Shown here: piece by piece, positions 55,958 to 64,000 of the stretch | Position numbering within the stretch: position 1 is the first letter of the stretch | Layout of the letters: every line of letters starts with the position of its first letter | Source of the DNA: Bacteroidota bacterium | Lineage (GTDB): Bacteria; Bacteroidota; Bacteroidia; Cytophagales; Cyclobacteriaceae | Direction of reading: 5' to 3' | Length of the DNA stretch: 64,000 nucleotides | NCBI GenBank assembly: GCA_016191555.1 | Contig: JACPVX010000037.1 | Span: 1-64,000, forward strand | Position numbers and translations under genes: made by a program | Notes under the pieces: generated by a model | Database searches by the model: none | What the model was told of the DNA's origin: nothing | Seen by the model: the letters and a program-made list of their open reading frames with translations, nothing else

Positions 55958-58389
55958 ATACTTTCTGCAAAAAACACTCGCTTTACACGCTCGCTCGTGT
56001 TAGTTAGTATTTCGTAAGGAATGGTTTGAATGCGCTGTGCCACTTCTTGTAGCGGCAGATCAGAACCAAATAAAATTACTTCATCGCCTTCTTGCGCATC
56101 GGTGCCGGTGACATCAATCATCGTCATGTCCATGCACACATTGCCAACTACCGGCACTTTTTTTCCACGCACCAAAACCAGCCCCTTTCCCTGACTAAAA
56201 CTGCGACTGAATCCATCGGCATAACCAATGGCAATGGTAGCCATCTTCATTTCTGAGGAGGCTTTTCCTTTTCGGCCATAGCCAATGGTTTCGCCCGCTT
56301 TGATGGTTTTGATTTGTGAGATGATGGTTTTCAACGTGGCCACCGGCACCAGTTGATTGAATTCTTCTTCGGTAGGATTAACACCATATAGCCCAATGCC
56401 CAATCGCACCATGTCCAATTGAAAATCCGGAAAACGTAAAATGCCGGGCGAGTTGAGAATATGCCGCAACGGACTAATGTTCAACGCTTGTGAAAGTCCC
56501 TCGTAAAAGCGTGTAAACTTTTCAAACTGCTCTTTCGAGAAGTTATCGTGAGTAGATTCATCAGCCCCGGCCAAATGTGAAAATACGCTGGCAATTTTTA
56601 GCTGGGGATTAGCGCGCAACAACGAAATGATGGCAGGTAAATCCGACTCATCAAAACCTAACCGATGCATGCCGGTATCTACTTCAATGTGAAGGGCTGC
56701 TTGTTTACCTTCAGTGAAATGACAGAATGCGGTGAGCATCTTTAAATTGTAGATGGCGGGTTCCAGCGAGAAAGCCAGCAACGAATGAAAATTTTCTTCA
56801 GCTGGGTTCATCACCATAATTGGCAACGCGATATTATTTTTTCGTAAGTCTACCCCTTCATCCGTATAGGCTACGCCCAAATAATCGACCTGATGAAACT
56901 GCAAGAGATTAGCCACCTCTTCGCTGCCGCTGCCATAGGCAAATGCCTTCACCATGGCCATCAGCTTTACTCCGGGGCGCAACTGCGATTTGAAATAATT
57001 CAGGTTGTTTACCATTTTATTCAAATCTATTTCCATCACGGTGCCGTGAATTTTCCGCTGCAAGCGACTGACAATCTTTTCAAATTGAAAGGCTCGAGCC
57101 CCTTTTACCAAAATCAATTCATCTTCGAATTGAGTGGTATCCAAACTTTGCAGGAACGCTTCGGTAGAAGGATAAAAATGTCTCTTACCGCCCAGTGAAA
57201 GATGCTTTTGATGTGCGAATAAAACGGGCCCAATCCCGATGAATTGGTAAAGAGGATAGCTCTTCAGTAATATCGAAACCTGATCGATCAATTCATTTTC
57301 GGTCAAGCCGGATTGTAAGATATCCGAAAGGATGACGGTTTTCTTTTTCTTTTGTTGACCGTTCAAAAAATCCAAACTGATTTTTAAACCAGCCAAATCA
57401 TTGTTGTACGTATCATCAATCAATTGGCATCGGTTTACGCCTTGCTTTAATTCTAAGCGCATGGGGATGGCGCGCAATAAATTTACTTTTTGTTGAATGG
57501 CCGGAGCGGCATAGCCGAAATACAATAAAAGACTGATGCAATGAAAACAGTTTTCGACTGAGGCTTTGTCATCAAACGGAACGTTGATTATAAAGGAGAT
57601 TCCTTTATAATGAACAGTATAACCGGAAGAACTCTTTTCAATTTGAATATCGGCCTTTGCGTGAAAACCCCAGCTGATCGATGGAATTCTTTGTTGCTGA
57701 ATATGTTTGGAAACGTCTGTATGATCGGCACAATAAATCAGGGATGAGACATTCTTGAAGAGTTTTAATTTCTCTTGAATCTTCTCGGTTTGATTTACAA
57801 ATCCTTCGTTGTGCGCGGTGCCGATGTTTGTAAAAATGCCAATGTTGGGCTGAATGATTTTTTCCAGTCGCTCCATCTCGCCACGTGTGGAAATGCCCGC
57901 TTCAAAAATTCCTAATTGATGGTGAGGAGCCATGCCCCACACCGACAAAGGCACACCGATTTGAGAATTGTAACTGCCCGGGTTTTTTACAATGCTTCGG
58001 TCGCCCTCTAGCAATTGATACAACCATTCTTTAATAATTGTTTTTCCGTTGCTGCCAGTAATGCCCACCACCGGAATGGAGAATGCTGATCGATGATGTG
58101 CTACAATGCTTTGCAAAGCCGAAAGTGTGGAAGACACTTGGTAGATATTGGCTAATGGAAACTGCGAAACACCTATCGCCTTCTCCACAATAAACTGGCG
58201 AATACCTAAATTGTATAAACTCTGAATGTATTGATGACCATCGTGCCGTTTTCCCGAAAGGGCAAAGAACACGGCCTCATCGGCAACCATCGGCTTTCGA
58301 CTATCGGTAATTAGATACGTGATTTTGCGATCCAACGAAAGCTGAATGACTTTACCGGAAGTGATCGATTCGAGCTGAGAGAATTGCAT
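55954..58389 (-). CDS. bifunctional UDP-N-acetylmuramoyl-tripeptide:D-Ala-D-Ala ligase / alanine racemase (MurF-Alr fusion)
   Basis: MurF: VVGITGSNGKTIIKEWLYQLL; Alr: GTVMEIDLNKMVNNLNYFKSQLRPGVKLMAMVKAFAYGSGSEEVA; GYGRKGKA...VCMDMTMIDVT. Confidence 0.96.
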   Translation of the reverse strand: MQFSQLESITSGKVIQLSLDRKITYLITDSRKPMVADEAVFFALSGKRHDGHQYIQSLYNLGIRQFIVEKAIGVSQFPLANIYQVSSTLSALQSIVAHHRSAFSIPVVGITGSNGKTIIKEWLYQLLEGDRSIVKNPGSYNSQIGVPLSVWGMAPHHQLGIFEAGISTRGEMERLEKIIQPNIGIFTNIGTAHNEGFVNQTEKIQEKLKLFKNVSSLIYCADHTDVSKHIQQQRIPSISWGFHAKADIQIEKSSSGYTVHYKGISFIINVPFDDKASVENCFHCISLLLYFGYAAPAIQQKVNLLRAIPMRLELKQGVNRCQLIDDTYNNDLAGLKISLDFLNGQQKKKKTVILSDILQSGLTENELIDQVSILLKSYPLYQFIGIGPVLFAHQKHLSLGGKRHFYPSTEAFLQSLDTTQFEDELILVKGARAFQFEKIVSRLQRKIHGTVMEIDLNKMVNNLNYFKSQLRPGVKLMAMVKAFAYGSGSEEVANLLQFHQVDYLGVAYTDEGVDLRKNNIALPIMVMNPAEENFHSLLAFSLEPAIYNLKMLTAFCHFTEGKQAALHIEVDTGMHRLGFDESDLPAIISLLRANPQLKIASVFSHLAGADESTHDNFSKEQFEKFTRFYEGLSQALNISPLRHILNSPGILRFPDFQLDMVRLGIGLYGVNPTEEEFNQLVPVATLKTIISQIKTIKAGETIGYGRKGKASSEMKMATIAIGYADGFSRSFSQGKGLVLVRGKKVPVVGNVCMDMTMIDVTGTDAQEGDEVILFGSDLPLQEVAQRIQTIPYEILTNTSERVKRVFFAESI

Positions 58390-58417
58390 GGGCTTTGGTT
58401 ATGTAGCCAATTGAAAA

Positions 58418-58753
58418 TTAAAACAACCTGGCTCCATTCGGCACTTGTTTATCTACGATTGTAAGCACGACATGCCCATTTTCGTTGGGGAAACCTGTTA
58501 CTAAAACCTCGGAAATAAAGGTGGCAATTTGCTTAGGAGGAAAGTTTACCACACAAACCACTTGCTTCCCAATCAACTCAGCCGGTTGGTAAAGATGGGT
58601 GATTTGAGCACTCGACTTTTTGGTGCCCAGCTCAGGACCCAGGTCGATCCACAGCTTAATGGCTGGTTTTTTGACTCCTTCGAAAGGCTCGGCTTTCACA
58701 ATAGTGCCGGCCCGAAGGTCTACTTTTGAAAAATCATCCCACGAAATGCTCAT
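58418..58753 (-). CDS. CsaA-like tRNA-binding protein
   Basis: [81 protein letters not shown]. Confidence 0.95.
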   Translation of the reverse strand: MSISWDDFSKVDLRAGTIVKAEPFEGVKKPAIKLWIDLGPELGTKKSSAQITHLYQPAELIGKQVVCVVNFPPKQIATFISEVLVTGFPNENGHVVLTIVDKQVPNGARLF

Positions 58754-58894
58754 CAGTCTAAGTGGTGTTTATTGGCTTCAATCGGTATACAGATAGAGTT
58801 TCTCTAGCTCCAGATAGCGGAATCTTCGATTTTTTTTCTATTTTGCGTATCCGAAACCAAAAGTACTCAAGGTTCGTAAGGAAAAGAGAGGTTT

Positions 58895-59245
58895 ATGAAT
58901 CAAAAATTCACACATCTGTTTTTTACGGTCTTCGCATTCTGTGCGATGTTGGTTTATTCTGCTCAGGCGCAAGAAAACCCACCAGCAGGTGAACCAAGCG
59001 AAGTTGACATAAAAGAACTCAACAGCCACCCTGAGCTTAACCTGAACGAAGATAAAACCTTATTGCTTGAATCAACAGAGCATCAAAAGCCACATGGTGC
59101 CGTTGTGACACGCGAACAAGCGGTATCCAAACCGTCAAAAGCCAAAGTAGAGAAACCAGCTGAGAAGGAAGAAGAAGATGCTCTGTCTTTCAACTTCTTG
59201 TATTACATCATATCCAAGTTTAAATACTCGGATATTGTTGACTAA
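58895..59245 (+). CDS. hypothetical exported protein, 116 aa
   Basis: Signal peptide [26 protein letters not shown] then a polar region. Confidence 0.6.
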   Translation: MNQKFTHLFFTVFAFCAMLVYSAQAQENPPAGEPSEVDIKELNSHPELNLNEDKTLLLESTEHQKPHGAVVTREQAVSKPSKAKVEKPAEKEEEDALSFNFLYYIISKFKYSDIVD

Positions 59246-60450
59246 AGCGGCCACGGGTCGTTCCAGTTTTTCTTTTGCTTAGATGCTTCCCATTCACTCA
59301 TGTTCACCAGGCATGAAGAAAGTTCTTGTTCGATTACTTCCCGCTTTAGGTCCGTTCCAATAATCACCAACTCATTAATGCGGTCGCCAAAATCGCGATC
59401 CCATTTTTTCATAATCTCTTCCTGGTTTTCGAGGTAATCGGCACTGGCAGCTCGCTGCGCCATGCTGGTGGAGGCCCACCATTTGCCATAGGGTTCTGCT
59501 TTGGATGAACCGCCCGCCTGGCTCCACAGGATAGCCTCATTCGGGCGTGAGGCCAGCCAAAATATGCCTTTGCTGCGAAGAACATTTCCCGGCCAACGGG
59601 TTTGAATGTAATTCCAGAATCGTTCGGGGTGGAAGGGTCTGCGTTGACGAAACACAAACGACCCGATGCCATATTCTTCCGTTTCTGGTGTGTGTTTGTT
59701 ATTCAGTTCTTGTATCCATCCAGCCGATTGTTGCGCCCTCTCGTAGTCGAACTTTTTGGTATGAATGATTTCTTTGAGTGCTACTTTGCCGTAGCTGGAA
59801 GGAATGAGTGTGGCCTCCGGATTGAGTTTGCGCAGCACACCTTCCAGAAACACGCGTTGCTCGTTGGTTATCAAATCAATTTTGTTGAGGAGGATTACAT
59901 TGGCAAATTCTATTTGATCGGTGAGTAAGTTTACGATCGTACGATCATCCTCTGGCATATCAGTCAGTTTACGATCCAGCAAACGGTCGGCAGATCCAAA
60001 GTCGCGGAAAAAGTTAAACGCATCCACTACCGTCACCATCGTATCTAATTCGGCATAGCGCGTCAGGTCCAGCAGTTCATCGCCTGTGGCAAAACTAAAT
60101 GTTTGGGCAACCGGCAATGGTTCGGAAATGCCGGTGCTTTCAATCAGCAGGTAGTCGAACTTTTTTTGCTTCGCGAGTTTCTCTACTTCAATCATCAAAT
60201 CTTCGCGCAGGGTGCAGCAGATACAGCCATTGCTCATTTCTACCAGCTTCTCTTCGGTGCGCGACAAACGCACTTCGTTTTTTACTAATTGCGCATCAAT
60301 GTTTACCTCGCTCATGTCATTGACAATCACGGCCACTTTTAGCCCTTCGCGATTGTTGAGCACGTGATTAAGCAAAGTGGTTTTTCCGGCACCCAGAAAT
60401 CCGCTCAGTACAGTTACCGGTAACTTTTTAGTTTTAAGAAAGGGCATCAT
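59242..60450 (-). CDS. COG0523 (CobW/ZigA-type) GTP-binding metallochaperone
   Basis: [57 protein letters not shown] (CxCC); VILLNKIDL. Confidence 0.96.
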   Translation of the reverse strand: MMPFLKTKKLPVTVLSGFLGAGKTTLLNHVLNNREGLKVAVIVNDMSEVNIDAQLVKNEVRLSRTEEKLVEMSNGCICCTLREDLMIEVEKLAKQKKFDYLLIESTGISEPLPVAQTFSFATGDELLDLTRYAELDTMVTVVDAFNFFRDFGSADRLLDRKLTDMPEDDRTIVNLLTDQIEFANVILLNKIDLITNEQRVFLEGVLRKLNPEATLIPSSYGKVALKEIIHTKKFDYERAQQSAGWIQELNNKHTPETEEYGIGSFVFRQRRPFHPERFWNYIQTRWPGNVLRSKGIFWLASRPNEAILWSQAGGSSKAEPYGKWWASTSMAQRAASADYLENQEEIMKKWDRDFGDRINELVIIGTDLKREVIEQELSSCLVNMSEWEASKQKKNWNDPWPL

Positions 60451-60830
60451 CGTGTATTTTTTAAATTTTTAATTCGGGTGCGGATCGATTCCAGTTGTGA
60501 CTGAAGGGCTTTTTGCAGCTCGAGCATTTGTTGTGCAGTAAGTTCTACTGCCGTGTGGGATGAATGATCGTGTGTATGCTCCGGCAATTCGTAGCCAGGA
60601 ACTTCCACCTGGCTGGATCGCCACGTTTCAAAGTCGGCAGCAATGGCTTGGACTGAATCTTGAATCAAGTTCATTCTTTTCAGTTCGGCCAGATCGATTT
60701 CAATTTCTTTTGAAATGAGATACGACATGTGATGTAGCACGGCTGCTTCCTTCCACATTTCATTTTCTTTGGAGGTGCTACACGCCATCGCTATGAGCGA
60801 TATTCTCAGTATTGTTGCTTTACAATTCAT
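60447..60830 (-). CDS. His-rich lipoprotein, putative metal-binding
   Basis: Lipobox-like [20 protein letters not shown] cluster; 4-nt overlap with the COG0523 gene. Confidence 0.75.
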   Translation of the reverse strand: MNCKATILRISLIAMACSTSKENEMWKEAAVLHHMSYLISKEIEIDLAELKRMNLIQDSVQAIAADFETWRSSQVEVPGYELPEHTHDHSSHTAVELTAQQMLELQKALQSQLESIRTRIKNLKNTR

Positions 60831-61297
60831 GGTTGTATCAGTTCAGCATCTTTTAAAATGAAATTGAGGTGATTGATGTCGGTGCCGTTGAGTTGCAGCT
60901 TGCCACGAACGGAGATTACCTGATCGGGCTTTAGTTTTCGCTTTTTATTTTTGAACTGAACTTCCGCCACAGACTCCGGCCCTGCGCCACCACAGAAAAA
61001 GCAAGCCGCATACGGAAACTTTGACAATACAATAGAATTGCCATCCATATCCATGGGAATGAAATGACCCCGCAGGTCCATTTCCTTTCCTTCCTGCGCC
61101 CGCAGTTCTTTCGTGAAGGTGGGTACTAAGAAATACTCATTGATTTCTTTAAAGTAGGTTGACTTAAAAGGAACGCGCGCGAACATCTGCCATCCGTCTG
61201 ATCCGGGCGCAAGGGCGGAGATGGGAAGCGCTCCCAATATCAATAGCAAAGGAAGAGCCATGCTCCAGGTATTGCGCTTGTAATTGATTTTCTCCAT
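60827..61297 (-). CDS. exported hypothetical protein with FPYAACFFCGGAGPES motif (DUF3299-like)
   Basis: N-terminal TM/signal; KEMDLRGHFIPMDMDGNSIVLSKFPYAACFFCGGAGPESVAEVQFK; ISVRGKLQLN. 4-nt overlap with the downstream gene. Confidence 0.75.
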   Translation of the reverse strand: MEKINYKRNTWSMALPLLLILGALPISALAPGSDGWQMFARVPFKSTYFKEINEYFLVPTFTKELRAQEGKEMDLRGHFIPMDMDGNSIVLSKFPYAACFFCGGAGPESVAEVQFKNKKRKLKPDQVISVRGKLQLNGTDINHLNFILKDAELIQP

Positions 61298-61301
61298 TTA
61301 A

Positions 61302-61354
61302 TGCAACGATGTTGCAAATATAGGGTTCATGTATTAATATGCAACGTTGTTGCA
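61302..61354. promoter_or_regulatory. tandem palindromic operators TGCAAC-N3-GTTGCA in the divergent promoter region
   Basis: TGCAACgatGTTGCA (61302-61316) and TGCAACgttGTTGCA (61340-61354), 38 bp apart start to start. Confidence 0.75.
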
Positions 61355-61359
61355 AAAAC

Positions 61360-62079
61360 ATGAGCTTTTTATCAACCTTTTCAATTCGCAAGCCCAACGC
61401 CCTTTTGGTACCTGCAATGCTGGATTTGGAGAAAATTTCCGATCCGGATGTCAATTTTGTGCATTGGCAGCGATTGCCGGATGAGGATATTCATCAGTTT
61501 GGCAATGCCCTGTTAACAAGTGACTTCACCGGATTTAGCCTAACGGCAACCGCCCAATCGGTTCGGGAGCAATTGCAGCAAGAGTTTGATAAGTCGGCCA
61601 TTCACACCGTGGGGAAGCTGCTGCTGGTAGACGATATCGTAGCGCTTACCTGTCGATTTCTTTCAATTACGGGCCAACCCCAAACGCGATTGTATCTCAA
61701 AGCCGTGAGTGATGATGCATGTAGAAAGTTTCACACCGATCGCTATGACTTACGGCTCTTGTGCACCTATGTAGGCGCGGGCACCGAGTGGATTGACGAT
61801 CGCTATGTAAACCGGCACCGACTGGTGGGTGGCGATAATGAATCTATCATTAAAGATTTTTCGAAGGTAAAGTGCATGCAGCCATTTGAAGTTGGAATAC
61901 TTCGGGGAGAAGCATCGCCCGACAAGGCGGGCAAAGGAATCGTGCATCGCTCGCCCCCGATCCAACATAAAAATGAAAAACGACTTGTATTTCGAGGATC
62001 GTATGGCCACCATTACCAAAGAAAAGGAAAAAATGGAGAAGCTGGATCGGAAGATGGCGGCCGATATAGACTCACTTAA
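61360..62079 (+). CDS. DUF1826 family protein, 3' end apparently replaced
   Basis: Start ATG 61360 is likely because 61339 lies inside the palindrome. FHTDRYDLRLLCTYVGAGTEWIDDRYVNRHRL and GIVHRSPPIQHKNEKRLVF are DUF1826-like; the tail RGSYGHHYQRKGKNGEAGSEDGGRYRLT is frameshifted permease sequence. Confidence 0.75.
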   Translation: MSFLSTFSIRKPNALLVPAMLDLEKISDPDVNFVHWQRLPDEDIHQFGNALLTSDFTGFSLTATAQSVREQLQQEFDKSAIHTVGKLLLVDDIVALTCRFLSITGQPQTRLYLKAVSDDACRKFHTDRYDLRLLCTYVGAGTEWIDDRYVNRHRLVGGDNESIIKDFSKVKCMQPFEVGILRGEASPDKAGKGIVHRSPPIQHKNEKRLVFRGSYGHHYQRKGKNGEAGSEDGGRYRLT

Positions 62080-63310
62080 CAAAAAACTAAAACCTGCACC
62101 CGAGCCATGGCAAGACCCACGCGCACTGGATAACATTGGGTGGAATGCTCCACGTGTTGTCGCCATGGATGCACAGCCACTGGCAGTTGTTTCTACCGGC
62201 CAAAGCGACTTGTTTACACATTATGCAAAACCAAAAATTTATGGCGAGGCCTACACACTCGGCTTCTCGGAACTCTCAAACCCCGTTCAACTTTTGTTTG
62301 GCAGTTTTGATCTTGCTTTCGTTTGCATCTACCTGCTTCCCTTGCTGGTGTTGGGCTTTAGTTATAACGTGCTTTCGTCCGAGAAAGAATCAGGTGTGTT
62401 GCGCTTGACGTTGGCACAGCCCATATCCTTGTACCAATGGTTATTTGGAAAGCTATTACTTCGCTTTTTTATTCTCACCAGTATTGTTGTCGCCTCTATT
62501 CTTATTTCGTTGACCATTTTTGATATTGACTGGTTGGGTAATATGGGAGCAGCCACGAAATTAATTCTGCTTGTCACCGTGTATATCTTTTTTTGGTTCT
62601 TGATTTCGTTTTTAATAAACCTGTTGGGGAACTCATCCGGCAGCAATGCGGTGACATTAATAGCTGTGTGGGTTGTGTTTGTGCTTTTGATACCGTCTAT
62701 TATTTCACAAACGGCAAACTCTTTTTATCCGGTGCCATCGCGCACCATTCTGATTCATGAGTATAGGGATGCAAAATCATTGGCGGAGAAAAAGGCGGAT
62801 GACATACTGAGAACGTATTATCGGGAGCATCCGGAATATGCTCCAAAAGATACGACTCAGCAAAACCAGTATAGTTGGTGGCTGGGAAACTTTGCTGCTA
62901 GCGATGTCATCAACCAATCAGTACAACCTGTGTTGGATGATTATAATGAAGCGTTGAATAAACAACAAAGCTGGGTCAATCGACTTCGTTTTTTGTCGCC
63001 TGCTATTTTGTTGCAAGACGGGTTGAATGATCTGGCCGGAACTTCACCAGCGGATTACACCGACTTTCGGAATCAAGTGATTGCATTTGCCAATACGTGG
63101 CGCCACTATTTTATTCCACGGATGTTTAATAATGAAAAGATGCAGGCAGAAGACTTTGGTTCTTTGCCAACGCACAGCTATTCTTCGGCTCAAGTGCCTT
63201 CACATTACAATACAGATTTGATGGGCCTTCTTTTCTTCTTAACACTAGCGACTGCCGGAAGTCTGTGGGTGTATCGGAGGAATCGTTTTGAAAATGTTTT
63301 TTCTGTTTAG
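61973..63310 (+). CDS. ABC-2 type permease (DUF3526-like), apparently missing its start and first TM helix
   Basis: APRVVAMDAQPLAVVSTGQSDLFTHYAKPKIYGEAYTLGFSELSNPVQLLFGSFDLAFVCIYLLPLLVLGFSYNVLSSEKESGVLRLTLAQPISLYQWLFGKLLLRFF; the expected N-terminal cytoplasmic/TM1 segment is absent. Confidence 0.8.
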   Translation: MKNDLYFEDRMATITKEKEKMEKLDRKMAADIDSLNKKLKPAPEPWQDPRALDNIGWNAPRVVAMDAQPLAVVSTGQSDLFTHYAKPKIYGEAYTLGFSELSNPVQLLFGSFDLAFVCIYLLPLLVLGFSYNVLSSEKESGVLRLTLAQPISLYQWLFGKLLLRFFILTSIVVASILISLTIFDIDWLGNMGAATKLILLVTVYIFFWFLISFLINLLGNSSGSNAVTLIAVWVVFVLLIPSIISQTANSFYPVPSRTILIHEYRDAKSLAEKKADDILRTYYREHPEYAPKDTTQQNQYSWWLGNFAASDVINQSVQPVLDDYNEALNKQQSWVNRLRFLSPAILLQDGLNDLAGTSPADYTDFRNQVIAFANTWRHYFIPRMFNNEKMQAEDFGSLPTHSYSSAQVPSHYNTDLMGLLFFLTLATAGSLWVYRRNRFENVFSV

Positions 63311-63412
63311 AGCAAGAATAGAAAGTGTGGTTTGAACTGGACGGCTATATTTCTAGTGCATCCAACAACATGATCCTTTTCGTAACTTGGGGCAGTTTGA
63401 ATTACTCCCTGT

Positions 63413-64000
63413 ATGACCGATGCCCACTACGAGCTACTCTTAAAAGTTAGAAAGGTAGTTGATATTCAAGCGGCTGAAGAGAGTCATCTGGTAGAGGCCT
63501 TTCGTCCGCTGAAGAAAAAGAAAAATGAATTTTTAATTAAAAAGGGTGACCGCGTAGAAAATCTGTTTTTCATTGGCTCTGGCTTTGTCCGTTTGTTTGA
63601 TATCGATGAATCGGGCAATGAAAATACCAAGCAGTTGGCTTCGCGTTTGGATTTGATCAGCTCCTTTGAAAGTTTTTTAAATGGTGAGCCCGCCACCGAA
63701 AATTTGCAATGCATTTCTGCCTGCACACTGCTCACCATTTCGAAAGAGGACTATAAAAATCTTTATCAACATGTGCGCGAGTGGCCGGCATTTTGCAGAA
63801 GCGTGTATGAAGATTCTATTTTGAAAATGAGCCGTAGGATTCAGGCTTTACAAAGCAAATCGGCCGAGAAACGCTATGAACAATTAATCAAAACGCAGGC
63901 CGACATGGCACTGCATGTTCCGGTAAAATACCTTGCATCCTATTTGGGCATTCGCCCACAATCCCTTTCGCGCATCCGCAACGGACAAAAAAGCGAATCG
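63413..64000 (+). CDS. Crp/Fnr family transcriptional regulator, 3'-truncated by window edge
   Basis: Manual translation MTDAHYELLLKVRKVVDIQAAEESHLVEAFRPLKKKKNEFLIKKGDRVENLFFIGSGFVRLFDIDESGNENTKQLAS...VKYLASYLGIRPQSLSRIRNG; no stop before the window end, so absent from the ORF track. Confidence 0.9.
   Translation, partial: MTDAHYELLLKVRKVVDIQAAEESHLVEAFRPLKKKKNEFLIKKGDRVENLFFIGSGFVRLFDIDESGNENTKQLASRLDLISSFESFLNGEPATENLQCISACTLLTISKEDYKNLYQHVREWPAFCRSVYEDSILKMSRRIQALQSKSAEKRYEQLIKTQADMALHVPVKYLASYLGIRPQSLSRIRNGQKSES

Overview
The window is about 64 kb of a Bacteroidota chromosome, probably Cytophagales-like. This is inferred from the T9SS sorting-domain protein, FtsX-type permease, LytTR regulation, MurF-Alr fusion and TAnnTTTG promoters. 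It is gene-dense and mostly housekeeping: mnmG, mqo, ispH, an HtrA protease, gltBD, murF-alr, two tRNAs and many envelope proteins. I saw no CRISPR array, rRNA, prophage or insertion sequence. The most notable signals are: (1) an AT-rich intergenic region at 4199-4451 with several DnaA boxes, about 2.5 kb downstream of mnmG/gidA, a strong candidate for the chromosomal replication origin; (2) a weaker DnaA-box cluster at 31127-31233; (3) a zinc-homeostasis-like locus at 59.2-62 kb (COG0523 GTPase, His-rich lipoprotein, Cys-containing exported protein, divergent DUF1826) controlled by two identical-type palindromes TGCAAC-N3-GTTGCA; (4) an apparent deletion or fusion junction where the DUF1826 gene runs into an ABC-2 permease lacking its start and first membrane helix; (5) ispH whose conserved N-terminus has no ATG/GTG/TTG start; and (6) small ORFs missed by the supplied 60-aa track. 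All family assignments were made by eye from translated sequence; no database search was run.
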